NCBI RefSeq assembly: GCF_042956465.1
Contig: NZ_JBIBGL010000001.1
Location: 682,001-746,000 of the forward strand
Direction: 5' to 3'
From: Embleya sp042956465
GTDB taxonomy: Bacteria; Actinomycetota; Actinomycetes; Streptomycetales; Streptomycetaceae
Length of the DNA: 64,000 nucleotides
Below are positions 8,176-17,314 of the stretch, one piece after another (within the stretch, counting starts at the first letter, position 1; each line of letters begins with the position of its first letter). The position numbers and the translations under genes were made by a program. The notes under the pieces were generated by a model. It was not told where the DNA came from and searched no databases. It was given only the letters and a program-made list of their open reading frames with translations.

Positions 8176-8838
8176 TCAGGACGCGGAAGGTCGTACCAGG
8201 GGAGTGGGCCCCGTCTCCGGCAGGTAACGCACCTGCGGCAGTTCAGTCGCGGGGCGGGCCGGGGCGATGCCCGCTGCCCTGATCGGCCCGCTGCCGCCGG
8301 GACCGCCGCCGCGGCCCGCGGCGAGCGCCGGGGTACGCCCGGAGCGTACGTCGGCGATCACCCGCCAGCCGTCCTGCGCGACGATCGCGAACGCCCCACA
8401 GCGCAGTCCGTGCAGCACGCACGCGTCGTGCAGCCCCCACATCCAGCGGCCGTCGTCCGCTTCCCACTCGCGGGTGCCCTCGCGGTGTATCGCCAGCACC
8501 GTGGTGTGCGTCGGGGTGGTCCGACGCAGGTCGTCCGGGACGATCAGGCGCAGGTTCGCCAGGATCAGATTGCGGCAGCGCCAGCCGTCGGTACGACCCT
8601 CGCCGAAGCCGAAGGAGGCACTGGCCACCGGGCGTTCGGATCGATCCAGGACGGCCACCACCGCCGTGCGCGCGCCCGGTCGGTGCAGGTCGTACAGGCG
8701 TTTGATCAGCGTGCGGGGGTCGCGCAGCAACGGGACCCGGCGCGCGTGCCAGGATTCCGGGTCGAGCGAGCGGGAGGGCCCGCTCGTGGGCGCGCCGTGG
8801 CGAGCGGACGCTGTGGAGGCGGTTGCGGCGATGTGCAC
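8176..8838 (-). CDS. Conserved actinobacterial protein of unknown function
   Basis: 220 residues from the GTG at 8838, chosen because GAAGGAGG lies immediately upstream; a longer frame starts at 8922. The core is WHARRVPLLRDPRTLIKRLYD, then RTAVVAVLDRSERPVAS, NLILANLRLIVPDDLR and DGRWMWGLHDACVLHGLRC, a soluble mixed alpha/beta fold with no recognised active site. The C-terminus is Gly/Pro-rich. It lies 200 bp downstream of the recQ stop on the same strand; a link to recombination is only positional. Confidence 0.55.
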   Translation of the reverse strand: MHIAATASTASARHGAPTSGPSRSLDPESWHARRVPLLRDPRTLIKRLYDLHRPGARTAVVAVLDRSERPVASASFGFGEGRTDGWRCRNLILANLRLIVPDDLRRTTPTHTTVLAIHREGTREWEADDGRWMWGLHDACVLHGLRCGAFAIVAQDGWRVIADVRSGRTPALAAGRGGGPGGSGPIRAAGIAPARPATELPQVRYLPETGPTPLVRPSAS

Positions 8839-9036
8839 GATCCTCCTTCCGTCCAAAACGGACAGCGGCGCACGCTCCGACTGCGGGCGGCTCGCGGCGG
8901 AGCGGCGCCGAGGGGCCCGCACGGGAATGTGAAGGGAACGCCTTGTCGATTCTTGCGTGACGCCCGCGAACTCGGCAACACGTACATGTGATCATTCGAT
9001 ACGTTCGCGTGACGGCGCGGGGTCGGCCGGAGCCGG

Positions 9037-11184
9037 TCACCCCTCCATCGTGAGCACCAGGGGCAACACCTCGGGGGCGCCGGCCCGGCGCAGCAGGCGA
9101 GCCACCACGGTGAGCGTCCACCCGGTGTCGGTGCGGTCGTCGACGAGCAGGACCGGCGCGTCCAGGGCGGCCACCCGTTCGGCGAGTGCCTCGGGCAACA
9201 CGAACGCGTCGGCGATCGCACGCAGGCGCTGCGCGCTGTTGCTGCGCGGCGCCGGACCACCCGCACCGGGTGCGTATTCGACCCGGCCGAGCCAGGGGAG
9301 TCGGCCGACGCCGGCAAGCCGTTCGCCGAGGCTGTCGATCAGTGCGCCGCGCGTGTGCGAGGCGATGGTCACCACGCCGCCGGGTCGGCGCTGCCACCCC
9401 CAGGCGGCCAGGACCTGGACGACTGCGTCGAACGCGGCGTCCGGGATCGGCCCGTCGGGAGTGCCGGGAGCCAGGATCGGCCGCAGCCGGTTGCCCCACC
9501 CGATGTCCGAGGAGCGCCCCAGGGCCCGGCCGGCGGCGGCCTGTTCGCGGTCCGGGATGCGGCCCTTGAGCTCGACGCCGGCCACCGCCATGCCGGTGGG
9601 CCACATCCGGCGCGGTTCCACCTCCACGCCCGGCCGGCCCAGCGCCGCGCGCGCCGCGTCCCGGGAGGCCGGATCCACCCGCGCGTCGTGGCGCGGCCCC
9701 GCGCACGTGTCGCAGCGCCCGCACGGGGCGGCGTTCGGATCGTCCAGGCAGCGGCGCAGGAACTCCATCCGGCAGGTGCCGTCGGCCTGGTAGTCGCGCA
9801 TCGACTGCTGCTCGTGCTCGCGGGCCGCGGCCACTCGCGCGTAGCGCTCGGCGTCGTACTCCCAGGGACGGCCGGTCGCGGTCCAGCCGCCGCGCACGCG
9901 CCGGACCGCGCCGTCCACGTCGAGCACCTTGAGCATCAGCTCCAGGCGGTTGCGGCGCAGGTCCACCAGGGGTTCCAGGGCCTGCGTGGACAGCGGGCGA
10001 CCGGCGCCCTCCAGGGCGGCCAGCGTGCGCTCGACCTGCTCGCGGGCGGGGAAGCCCAGCGAGCCGAAGTAGCGCCAGATCGCCTCGTCCTCACGCCCGG
10101 GCAGCAGCAGTACGTCGGCCCGCTCCACCGCGCGCCCGGCCCGGCCGATCTGCTGGTAGTAGGCGATCGGCGACTGCGGGGCGCCCAGGTGCACGACGAA
10201 GCCCAGGTCGCCCTTGTCGAAGCCCATGCCCAGCGCCGACGTGGCCACGAGCGCCTTGACCCGGTTGGCCAGCAGGTCGGCCTCGGCGACCCGGCGCTCG
10301 GCGTCCTCGGTGCGGCCCGAGTAGGACGCGACGGCGTGCCCGCGCGAGCGCAGGAACGCGGTGACCTCCTCGGCGGCGGCCACGGTCAGTGTGTAGACGA
10401 TGCCCGAGCCCGGCAGCTCGGGCAGGTGGGTGTCCAGCCAGGCCAGCCGGTCGGCCGCGTCGGGCAGGCGCAGCACGCCGAGCGAGAGGCTCTCCCGGTC
10501 CAGGGTGCCGCGCAGCACCAGCGCGTCGCCGGCCGGGTCGAGTTGCTCGGCCACGTCGGCGCTCACCCGCGCGTTCGCGGTCGCGGTGGTGGCCAGGACC
10601 GGTACGCCGGTCGGCAGCTCCTCCAACAGGGTGCGCAGCCGGCGGTAGTCGGGACGGAAGTCGTGTCCCCAGTCGGACACGCAGTGCGCCTCGTCGACCA
10701 CGAGCAGGCCGGTCGTGGCGGCCAGCTTGGGCAGCACGTTGTCCCGGAAGTCGGGGTTGTTCAGCCGCTCGGGGCTGACCAGGAGCACGTCCACGACGCC
10801 CTCGGCCACCTCGGCCTGCACCGCGTCCCAGTCGTCGACGTTGGCCGAGTTGATGGTGCGGGCCCGAATCCCGGCGCGGGCTGCCGCGTCGACCTGGTTG
10901 CGCATCAGGGCCAGCAGCGGCGAGACGATCACGGTGGGGCCCGCGCCGCGCTCGCGCAGCAGTGCGGTGGCCACGAAGTAGACCGCGGACTTGCCCCAGC
11001 CGGTGCGCTGCACCACCAGGACCCGGCGACGGTGGGCGACCAGCGCCTCGACCGCGCGCCACTGGTCCTCGCGCAGCCGCGCGTCGCCGCCCGCCAGGTC
11101 CCGCAACACGGCGTCGGCGCGGGTGCGCAGGTCCGTCGCGGGGGCGGGGCGGGCATCGGGGGCGGTGGAGCGGTCCTCGGTCAT
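9037..11184 (-). CDS. recQ: RecQ-family ATP-dependent DNA helicase with phosphoribosyltransferase-like C-terminus
   Basis: 715 residues. Superfamily 2 helicase that unwinds DNA 3'-5' in recombination and fork repair. Motif I is QRTGWGKS (about residue 59), motif II VVDEAHCVSDWGHDFRPDY, motif III ATTATANARV and motif VI YYQQIGRAGRAVE. The zinc-binding region shows CRMEFL and CGRCDTCAG. After about 100 less conserved residues the protein ends in VLLVDDRTDTGWTLTVVA, a close match to the PRPP loop of phosphoribosyltransferases (compare VLLVDDVxxTG in ComF). The ATG at 11184 follows GGGAGG very closely; an ATG 30 bp upstream is the alternative. Loss of the usual HRDC end in favour of this domain is typical of actinobacterial RecQ. 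Confidence 0.9.
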   Translation of the reverse strand: MTEDRSTAPDARPAPATDLRTRADAVLRDLAGGDARLREDQWRAVEALVAHRRRVLVVQRTGWGKSAVYFVATALLRERGAGPTVIVSPLLALMRNQVDAAARAGIRARTINSANVDDWDAVQAEVAEGVVDVLLVSPERLNNPDFRDNVLPKLAATTGLLVVDEAHCVSDWGHDFRPDYRRLRTLLEELPTGVPVLATTATANARVSADVAEQLDPAGDALVLRGTLDRESLSLGVLRLPDAADRLAWLDTHLPELPGSGIVYTLTVAAAEEVTAFLRSRGHAVASYSGRTEDAERRVAEADLLANRVKALVATSALGMGFDKGDLGFVVHLGAPQSPIAYYQQIGRAGRAVERADVLLLPGREDEAIWRYFGSLGFPAREQVERTLAALEGAGRPLSTQALEPLVDLRRNRLELMLKVLDVDGAVRRVRGGWTATGRPWEYDAERYARVAAAREHEQQSMRDYQADGTCRMEFLRRCLDDPNAAPCGRCDTCAGPRHDARVDPASRDAARAALGRPGVEVEPRRMWPTGMAVAGVELKGRIPDREQAAAGRALGRSSDIGWGNRLRPILAPGTPDGPIPDAAFDAVVQVLAAWGWQRRPGGVVTIASHTRGALIDSLGERLAGVGRLPWLGRVEYAPGAGGPAPRSNSAQRLRAIADAFVLPEALAERVAALDAPVLLVDDRTDTGWTLTVVARLLRRAGAPEVLPLVLTMEG

Positions 11185-11376
11185 GCCTCCCTTTGTAGTC
11201 GCCGGCGGCGACATCGCGAAAAGCAGGCCGGGGCGATTTGTGCAGAAACGTGTTGCCTGCGCGGCGCGGCCCCGAGCCGCCCGGGTGGCTCGGGGCACGC
11301 GGGACACCCTGGCCGGCGGGCGGTCGGCGCGCGATGGTGGAAGGGACCGAAACCCCTACGGCGACGGAGGCGCGAC

Positions 11377-12357
11377 GTGCGCTACCTCGAAGTGGACGGA
11401 TTTCCCCCGGTGGGTCGGATCGGACTGGGCACGTGGCAGTTCGGCTCACGGGTGTGGGGCTACGGCGACGCGTACGCGTCGGTGACCGCCCATGCCCTGG
11501 TCGGCCGGGCGTTGGAACTGGGGGTGACCCTGTTCGACACGGCCGAGATCTATGGGCTCGGGCGCGGTGAACGCATCCTGGGCGAGGCGCTGGGGGCGGA
11601 CGCCGACCGGGTCGTGGTGGCCACCAAGTTCGTGCCGGCGCTGCCGACCACCCCCGTGCTGCGCGGTCGGGCGTATCGCAGCATGGCCCGGTTGGGCCTG
11701 GACCGGATCCCGCTGTACCAGGCCCATGTCGCCAATCCGCTGGTGCCGATCGACGTGATGATGCACGCGCTCGGCGAACTCCAGGACGAGAAGATCGTCG
11801 AGGAGGTCGGGGTGAGCAACCACGACCTCGCCCGGTGGCGCCGGGCCGAGCACGCGCTGGGTCGACGGGTGCTCTCCGACCAGGTCGAGTTCAGCCTCGC
11901 GGCGCCCGGACCGCTGCGCGATCTGGTGCCGTGGGCCGAACACAATCGGCGCCTGGTGATCGCGCACAGCCCGCTGGCCCGAGGCCTGCTCGGCTCGCGC
12001 TACGACGAGTACAACCGGCCGGCCGGGCTCCGTGCGCACACGACGCTGTTCCGGCCGGAGAATCTGCGCCGGGCCGGCCCGCTGCTGGAGCTGTTGCGCG
12101 AGGTGGCCGTCGCACACGACGCGACGCCCGCACAGATCGCGTTGGCGTGGACCCTGCATCGGGGGCCGGTGGTGGCCATTCCCGGGGCCTCCACGATCGA
12201 GCAACTGGAACACAACGTGGCGGCGGCGGAGATCGAACTGGGTGAGGACGAGTACCGGGCGCTGACGGCACAGGCGGAGGTCTTCGCACCGCTTCGGGGT
12301 CTGGACGCGCTGCGTTCACGCGCACGGGACGAGTCGCGGAGTGCGCCGGTGCATTGA
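11377..12357 (+). CDS. Aldo/keto reductase
   Basis: 326 residues. NAD(P)H-dependent reductase of the AKR superfamily acting on a carbonyl compound; substrate unknown. The TIM-barrel catalytic tetrad is visible: Asp in LFDTAEIYGLG, Tyr of the same segment, Lys in VVVATKF and His in LYQAHVANP. Cofactor-side motifs HSPLARGLLG and VVAIPGASTIEQLEHN are typical. The GTG start lies 7 nt after GGAGG. It diverges from recQ with 192 bp between the starts. Confidence 0.88.
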   Translation: MRYLEVDGFPPVGRIGLGTWQFGSRVWGYGDAYASVTAHALVGRALELGVTLFDTAEIYGLGRGERILGEALGADADRVVVATKFVPALPTTPVLRGRAYRSMARLGLDRIPLYQAHVANPLVPIDVMMHALGELQDEKIVEEVGVSNHDLARWRRAEHALGRRVLSDQVEFSLAAPGPLRDLVPWAEHNRRLVIAHSPLARGLLGSRYDEYNRPAGLRAHTTLFRPENLRRAGPLLELLREVAVAHDATPAQIALAWTLHRGPVVAIPGASTIEQLEHNVAAAEIELGEDEYRALTAQAEVFAPLRGLDALRSRARDESRSAPVH

Positions 12358-12519
12358 CGCGCACGGGCCGGCCGGTGGCCCGACGGGTGCGGCCGCCGAG
12401 AGTGGAGAATCGGGTGGGTTCGACCTGGTTCGTCAAGCTGTGTGCGCACAGCGCCCGAGTCGTGCACCGGCCGTCGGCCCGTGCCGGGCTCGGGTCGCGG
12501 GCGGGCGCAGGCTCGCCGC

Positions 12520-13626
12520 ATGAACGACACCGATGGTTTCGACCGCGCCCCCTTCGTGGCGATGTCCCCGCAGTCCGTGCTGCGGGTGCGCTCGCCCGCG
12601 GACCTGGTGGAGGCGGTGCCGTATCTGATCGGGGTGCGGCCCACCGACAGCGTGGTGCTGTTGGGCATCCTGCCCGGTGAGCGCAGCCGGGTCGGCCCGG
12701 TGTTGCGGCACGACCTGCCGCCGCCGGCCGATTTCGAGCCCGCCGCCCGGCACTTCGCCCGACTGCTGGTGCGCACCGGCGCGCGCGGCGTGGCCGTGGC
12801 GATGTATCCGGACGGCGCCGAGGCGACGGCGCCGGTCACGGAAGGCACGGCGCCCGAGGACGGGTCGGCGGCGGCCGTCGAGCGATTGCGGCCGCTGCAC
12901 GCGGCGATCGCCCGCGCGTGTGGCACGCATACGATCGAGGTGCGCGAGGCGGTGTGCGTGACCGCCGAGCGCTGGTGGTCCTACGGCTGTACGGATGCCC
13001 GGTGCTGTCCGACCGAGGGCACCCCGCTGCGCACCGAGCGCAGCTCGACGGTCGCCGCGACGGCGGTCTGGGCGGGACTGCCCGAGCCGGTGTCGTTGGC
13101 CGATCTGGTGCGCCGCTTCCGGCCGCCGGAGTACGCGATGCGCGAGCTGATGCTGCGGGCGTACGAGAGCGTGCGGGCCGAACCCGAAGGGTTCGCGGCG
13201 CGGCGCACGCTGACCGCACTGGCCGGTCACCGGACACGGTTCCGGGCCGGCGACACCACGATCGAACCGGCCGAGGCGGCGCGGCTGGTGCTCGGATTGG
13301 GCGATTCCCGGGTGCGCGACGAGGTGATGGGCTGGCACGGCGAACAGCCGGGCGACGCCGACGACCCGGCCCTGCTCACGCTGTGGACCGCGCTGGCCCG
13401 CCGGGCCTTCGCGCCCGCCTCCGCGCCGCCGCTCACCCTGGCCGCATGGGCCGCGTGGACGATCGGCGACGGGGTGTTGGCCCGGGTCGCGGTGACCCGG
13501 GCGTTGCGGGCCGACGCCGGATACACGATGGCACGGCTGCTGCACTCGGCGATCAACAGCCCGCTGAGCGCGGCCGAGGTGCGCCGAAGGATCTTCCGCG
13601 ATGCCGTGACCAACCGGGCGCCGTGA
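12520..13626 (+). CDS. DUF4192 domain protein
   Basis: 368 residues. N-terminal SPQSVLRVRSPADLVEAVPY followed by IGVRPTDSVVLLGI is the DUF4192 signature, a family confined largely to actinobacteria and of unknown function. There are no transmembrane segments. A Cys-containing stretch YGCTDARCCPTEGTP lies near residue 160, typical of the family. The ATG at 12520 was preferred over in-frame upstream starts because homologues begin close to the SPQSVLRV block. The debranching-type gene begins 128 bp later. Confidence 0.8.
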   Translation: MNDTDGFDRAPFVAMSPQSVLRVRSPADLVEAVPYLIGVRPTDSVVLLGILPGERSRVGPVLRHDLPPPADFEPAARHFARLLVRTGARGVAVAMYPDGAEATAPVTEGTAPEDGSAAAVERLRPLHAAIARACGTHTIEVREAVCVTAERWWSYGCTDARCCPTEGTPLRTERSSTVAATAVWAGLPEPVSLADLVRRFRPPEYAMRELMLRAYESVRAEPEGFAARRTLTALAGHRTRFRAGDTTIEPAEAARLVLGLGDSRVRDEVMGWHGEQPGDADDPALLTLWTALARRAFAPASAPPLTLAAWAAWTIGDGVLARVAVTRALRADAGYTMARLLHSAINSPLSAAEVRRRIFRDAVTNRAP

Positions 13627-13754
13627 CCGTTGGGGGGCCGGGGGCCACATGTCGACCGACCGGTCGACGGCGGGGCGGACCGCGGCCGGCCTTGCCGCGG
13701 GAGAGCCCGAGCCCCGCCCGCGCGGGGCCCACGAGGAAGCGGGAGACGAGAGCG

Positions 13755-15704
13755 GTGAGCGTGAGCACGACCCCACATCCCGTCGCGCACGACGCGCTCG
13801 TCTGCGTGGACGCGCCGGGCATGGCGATCAGTGGGCTCGACGGGCAACTGCGCGGGCACGGCGTGCAGGGCATCTACCACGACGGGCGGCGCATCCTCTC
13901 GCGGATCGTGCTGACCATCGGCGGCACCGAGCCCGAACCGCTGTCCGGACACGTGGTCGCGGCCTACACCGTGCGCTACCTCGCGATGCGCCGATTCACC
14001 GCGGACGGCTCGCCCGATCCGGGTCTGGTGATCGAGCGCACCCGCCACGCCGCCGGCCGGGAGCGGCTCGTGCTGCGCAACACCGGGCGCCGGGCGTTGC
14101 GCTTCCCGGTCGAACTGGCCCTGGGCACCGACCTGATCCCGCTCGACGCGCTGCGGGCCGGACACCGTCCACCCGAGCTGCCGGCCCGGGTCGCCGCGGC
14201 CGGTCTGGGCTGGAGCGCACCGGACGGGACGAGCGTGCGGGCGAGCGCCGAGCCCGCGCCGGACACCGCGCTGGCCGGAACCGCCACGCTGCGCTGGGAC
14301 GTCGAGCTGGAGCCGGCCCGCTCGTGGGCGGTCGAACTGCGGGTGGTCGCCGAACCGGCTCCCGGCCGACCCGGTGCACGCGCCTTCTCCGGCGGGCCGC
14401 CGTGGGCGCAGCCGCGGGTGCGCTGCGACGACATGCGGGTCGCGGCCTGGCTCGACCAGGGGCTGCGCGACCTGCGGGCGCTGCTCGTGGTCCCCGATCC
14501 CGAGCTGCCGACCGCGCCGCTGCCCGTGGCCGGCGCGCCGTGGCAACTGGCCCCCACCGGGCGCGACGCGCTGTGGACCGCCCGGATGTTGCTGCCGCTG
14601 GGCACCCGATTCGCCGGCGGTGTGCTGCGGTTGCTCGCCGCACGCCAGGGCGTGCGCGCGCAGCCGCGCGGCGGCGAGGACCCCGGGCGGATCCCGCACA
14701 CCCTGGGCCGGGCCGGCGAACCGGACCGCTACGACTGCGCCGGTTCGACCGCGCTGTTCGTCACGCTGTTCGGCGAGGCCTGGCGCTGGGGACTGCCCGC
14801 CGCCGAGGCCGACGCGCTGCTGCCCGCGCTCGGCCGTGCGCTGGGACACCTGTCCCGCACGATGGGCGAGCGGCCAAACGACTTCGTTCGGCTCGGCCCT
14901 GGGGGGCCCGCGCCGTGCGAGCTCCAGGCGCAGACCTACCAGGCCGCGCGGCACGGTGCGGCGCTGCTGGACGCGCACGGCCTGCCGGGCGCGGGGGCAC
15001 TGCGCGAGCGGGCCGAGCAACTCGGCGTCGCCTTCCGCCGGGCGTTTCGCGCCGAGGACGCGGCGGGGGAGTACTACGCGGCGGCGCTCGATCCCGCCGG
15101 CCGACCGATCACCGTGGCCTCGTCCGCGATGGCGCACCTGCCCGGCAGCGGCATCCTGGACGACACCGGCAATCGGGCGGTGGCCCGCCGGTTGACCGCC
15201 CCCGACCTGGACTGCGGCTGGGGGCTGCGCGGCACCTCGGCCCGGATGCCCGGCTACCACCCGCTCGCCGTCCGAGGCGGCGTGGTGCGCGCCCACGACA
15301 CGTGCGTGGCCGCGGCCGGACTCGCCGACGCGGGCCATCTCGACGCCGCACAACAGCTGTTCGCCGGTTTGCTGCACGCCGCACCGTGGTTCCAGTACCG
15401 AATGCCGGAGATGCACGCGGGCGAACAGCGCGCGGAGGGCCACGCTCCGGTGGCCCACCCCCTGGCTTGCCGGCCGCTGGCGCGCGCGGCAGGGGCGATC
15501 CTGCCGGTGCTGGTGGCCTTCGCCGGGATTCGGCCGGACGTCCCGGCCGGCCGGGTCACCGTGCGCCCGGCCGGCCCGCTGGACATCGGCGAACTCGAAC
15601 TGCGCGACCTGTGCGTGGCCGGCGAACCGTTCACGGTGCGGGTCAATCGGGCGGGGCAGGCGATCGTGGAGGAGGCGGCGGAAGGCATGCAACTGGCGAT
15701 CTGA
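13755..15704 (+). CDS. Glycogen-debranching-type glycoside hydrolase
   Basis: 649 residues. The N-terminal beta-rich domain with LDGQLRGHGVQGIYHDGRRILSR is the bacterial glycogen-debranching N-terminal module; the C-terminal two thirds form an (alpha/alpha)6-type catalytic region (APWQLAPTGRDALWTARML, CELQAQTYQAARHGAALLDAHG, DCGWGLRGTS). Such proteins are annotated as amylo-alpha-1,6-glucosidases that remove branch-point glucose from glycogen or related glucans. There is no signal peptide, so it is cytoplasmic. The GTG at 13755 follows GAGAGC; a second GTG six bases later is possible. No other glycogen gene is nearby. Confidence 0.82.
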   Translation: MSVSTTPHPVAHDALVCVDAPGMAISGLDGQLRGHGVQGIYHDGRRILSRIVLTIGGTEPEPLSGHVVAAYTVRYLAMRRFTADGSPDPGLVIERTRHAAGRERLVLRNTGRRALRFPVELALGTDLIPLDALRAGHRPPELPARVAAAGLGWSAPDGTSVRASAEPAPDTALAGTATLRWDVELEPARSWAVELRVVAEPAPGRPGARAFSGGPPWAQPRVRCDDMRVAAWLDQGLRDLRALLVVPDPELPTAPLPVAGAPWQLAPTGRDALWTARMLLPLGTRFAGGVLRLLAARQGVRAQPRGGEDPGRIPHTLGRAGEPDRYDCAGSTALFVTLFGEAWRWGLPAAEADALLPALGRALGHLSRTMGERPNDFVRLGPGGPAPCELQAQTYQAARHGAALLDAHGLPGAGALRERAEQLGVAFRRAFRAEDAAGEYYAAALDPAGRPITVASSAMAHLPGSGILDDTGNRAVARRLTAPDLDCGWGLRGTSARMPGYHPLAVRGGVVRAHDTCVAAAGLADAGHLDAAQQLFAGLLHAAPWFQYRMPEMHAGEQRAEGHAPVAHPLACRPLARAAGAILPVLVAFAGIRPDVPAGRVTVRPAGPLDIGELELRDLCVAGEPFTVRVNRAGQAIVEEAAEGMQLAI

Positions 15705-15792
15705 ACCCGACCGTCCGGTGACGCGACGCCACCACCCGCATGCGCGGGGTATGCCGAGCGATCGGGAATCCGTTTTATCGTCAGCCAGACAG

Positions 15793-15813
15793 CTAGTGCC
15801 CTCCGGGCACTAG
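15793..15813. promoter_or_regulatory. 21-bp palindrome at the NrtR-like gene promoter (candidate operator)
   Basis: Arms CTAGTGCCC and GGGCACTAG are a perfect 9-bp inverted repeat around TCC, ending 9 bp before the ATG at 15823. NrtR-family regulators are known to bind palindromes of about this length, so autoregulation is a reasonable inference. Confidence 0.6.
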
Positions 15814-15822
15814 GATCGCCCC

Positions 15823-16530
15823 ATGCCGCGCTCCGAGACCTCGCTCTTTCCGCCCTTCGGAGTCACCGTGGATCTCGTCGTCCTCACGGTGCGCGAGCAC
15901 GCGCTGAGCGCCTTGACCATCCGCCGGGGCGAACCGCCGTTCCAGGGCGCATGGGCGCTGCCCGGCGGCTTCGTGCGCGAGGGCGAGGGCCTGGAGGCCG
16001 CCGCGGCACGCGAACTCGCCGAGGAGACCGGCCTGGACCGGCTGCCGGTGCACCTGGAGCAGCTCGCCACGTTCGGCGACCCCGGCCGCGATCCCCGGAT
16101 GCGCGTGGTCAGCGTGGCCTACCTGGTCCTGGCCCCGGATCTGCCCGCCCCGCGCCCCGGCGGCGACGCGGCCGGCGCCCGCTGGTCCTCGGTCGGCGAA
16201 CTGCTCGGCGACGGCAGCCGGTTGGCCTTCGACCACGGGCGCATCCTGGAGGACGGCGTCGAGCGCGCCCGCTCCAAGATCGAATACTCCTCGCTGGCCG
16301 CCGCGTTCTGCCCGGAGGAGTTCACCGTCGGCGAGCTGCGCCGGGTCTACGAGGCGGTGTGGGGCGTGGCCCTGGACCCGCGCAACTTCCACCGCAAGGT
16401 CACCGGCACGCCCGACTTCCTGGTGCCCACCGGTGGCACCACCACCCGACAGGGCGGCCGGCCGGCCCAACTGTTCCGCCGCGGCTCCGCGGAGAAGCTC
16501 AACCCGCCGATGTTGCGCCCCGAGGCCTGA
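15823..16530 (+). CDS. NUDIX domain plus winged-helix regulator, NrtR-like
   Basis: 235 residues. Residues about 12-140 are a NUDIX domain with a complete Nudix box (GFVREGE, seven residues, then RELAEETGL), so pyrophosphohydrolase chemistry is possible. Residues about 150-215 (FTVGELRRVYEAVWGVALD, then FHRKVTGTPDFLVPT) are the winged-helix region of NrtR proteins, which sense ADP-ribose-type ligands and repress NAD-related genes. No NAD gene is adjacent, so the regulon is unknown. The palindrome at 15793-15813 overlaps the promoter. The next gene is convergent. Confidence 0.82.
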   Translation: MPRSETSLFPPFGVTVDLVVLTVREHALSALTIRRGEPPFQGAWALPGGFVREGEGLEAAAARELAEETGLDRLPVHLEQLATFGDPGRDPRMRVVSVAYLVLAPDLPAPRPGGDAAGARWSSVGELLGDGSRLAFDHGRILEDGVERARSKIEYSSLAAAFCPEEFTVGELRRVYEAVWGVALDPRNFHRKVTGTPDFLVPTGGTTTRQGGRPAQLFRRGSAEKLNPPMLRPEA

Positions 16531-16672
16531 CCGACCCGGCCGCGGCCACGCTCTTCGGCGCTGCCCGAAGTCCGCCGCCCGGTGCCCGCACTGCCTGCCG
16601 CCGACGCTGCCGTTGCCCGCTGCCCGCCGTCCTGGGATCGCCGCTCCGCGTCGGTGCCGGGCGGCTGTTCGG

Positions 16673-17125
16673 TCAGTCCTGGCCGCCCAGATCGAGGCCG
16701 CCCGCGTCGTATGCGAGCTGCGCGTCCCGGCTGCGATGGCGACCGAGCAGCGTGAGCAGCTCCACCACCTGCGGGCGCAGAGTGGGCCAACCCGCGACGC
16801 CCTGCGGTTGGTGTGCGATGCCCGCCAGGAGGTCGTCCAAGAGCAGGCCGAGCCGGGTGTGTTCACCCCGCAGCCGCCACACCGCGGGTTCGAACCTGGG
16901 ATCCGCGCGGCGCACCTCGTCGTAGAGACCGCCCGGCCCCTCGGTGACCGCGACATGTTCGTACAGGTCGGCCCGCAACTGCCGCAGCCCCGCGCACAGC
17001 GCGGCCACCCGGCGCGGGCCCGCCGGGTCGGCGACCAGACCGTCACGAACGATCAACAACGCGTCGTCGAGGTCGCCCCGCCTGCGGCGGACGGCGTCCA
17101 GGACGCCCGGATCGGGAAGAGACAT
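16673..17125 (-). CDS. Hemerythrin-like (HHE) domain protein
   Basis: 150 residues, all helical. Histidines and acids recur in the hemerythrin pattern: LYEHVAVTEG, LRGEHTRLG and GRHRSRDAQLAYDAG. Such proteins bind a non-haem di-iron centre and respond to oxygen, nitric oxide or iron. Spacing is looser than in classical hemerythrin, so metal binding is inferred. The ATG at 17125 lies 6 nt after GGAGG. The gene diverges from the ABC ATPase gene at 17315 and shares a 189-bp promoter region containing an AT-rich patch. Confidence 0.65.
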   Translation of the reverse strand: MSLPDPGVLDAVRRRRGDLDDALLIVRDGLVADPAGPRRVAALCAGLRQLRADLYEHVAVTEGPGGLYDEVRRADPRFEPAVWRLRGEHTRLGLLLDDLLAGIAHQPQGVAGWPTLRPQVVELLTLLGRHRSRDAQLAYDAGGLDLGGQD

Positions 17126-17314
17126 GCCGACCTCCAGAGGCGGTACTCGGCGGTCTCTCGATGGTCCTCCAGGACCGGGCGGCCTGTCCAGGTTCGGCGG
17201 ACTTTTCCGCAGCTCGCCGATACGGCGGCAAATGCCGGGAAAATTATGGTTTCGCCGGTATGTTGCCAAAGATCCATAGATCTCCCGTATTCGGGGTGCC
17301 GAGGAGCGATGGCG

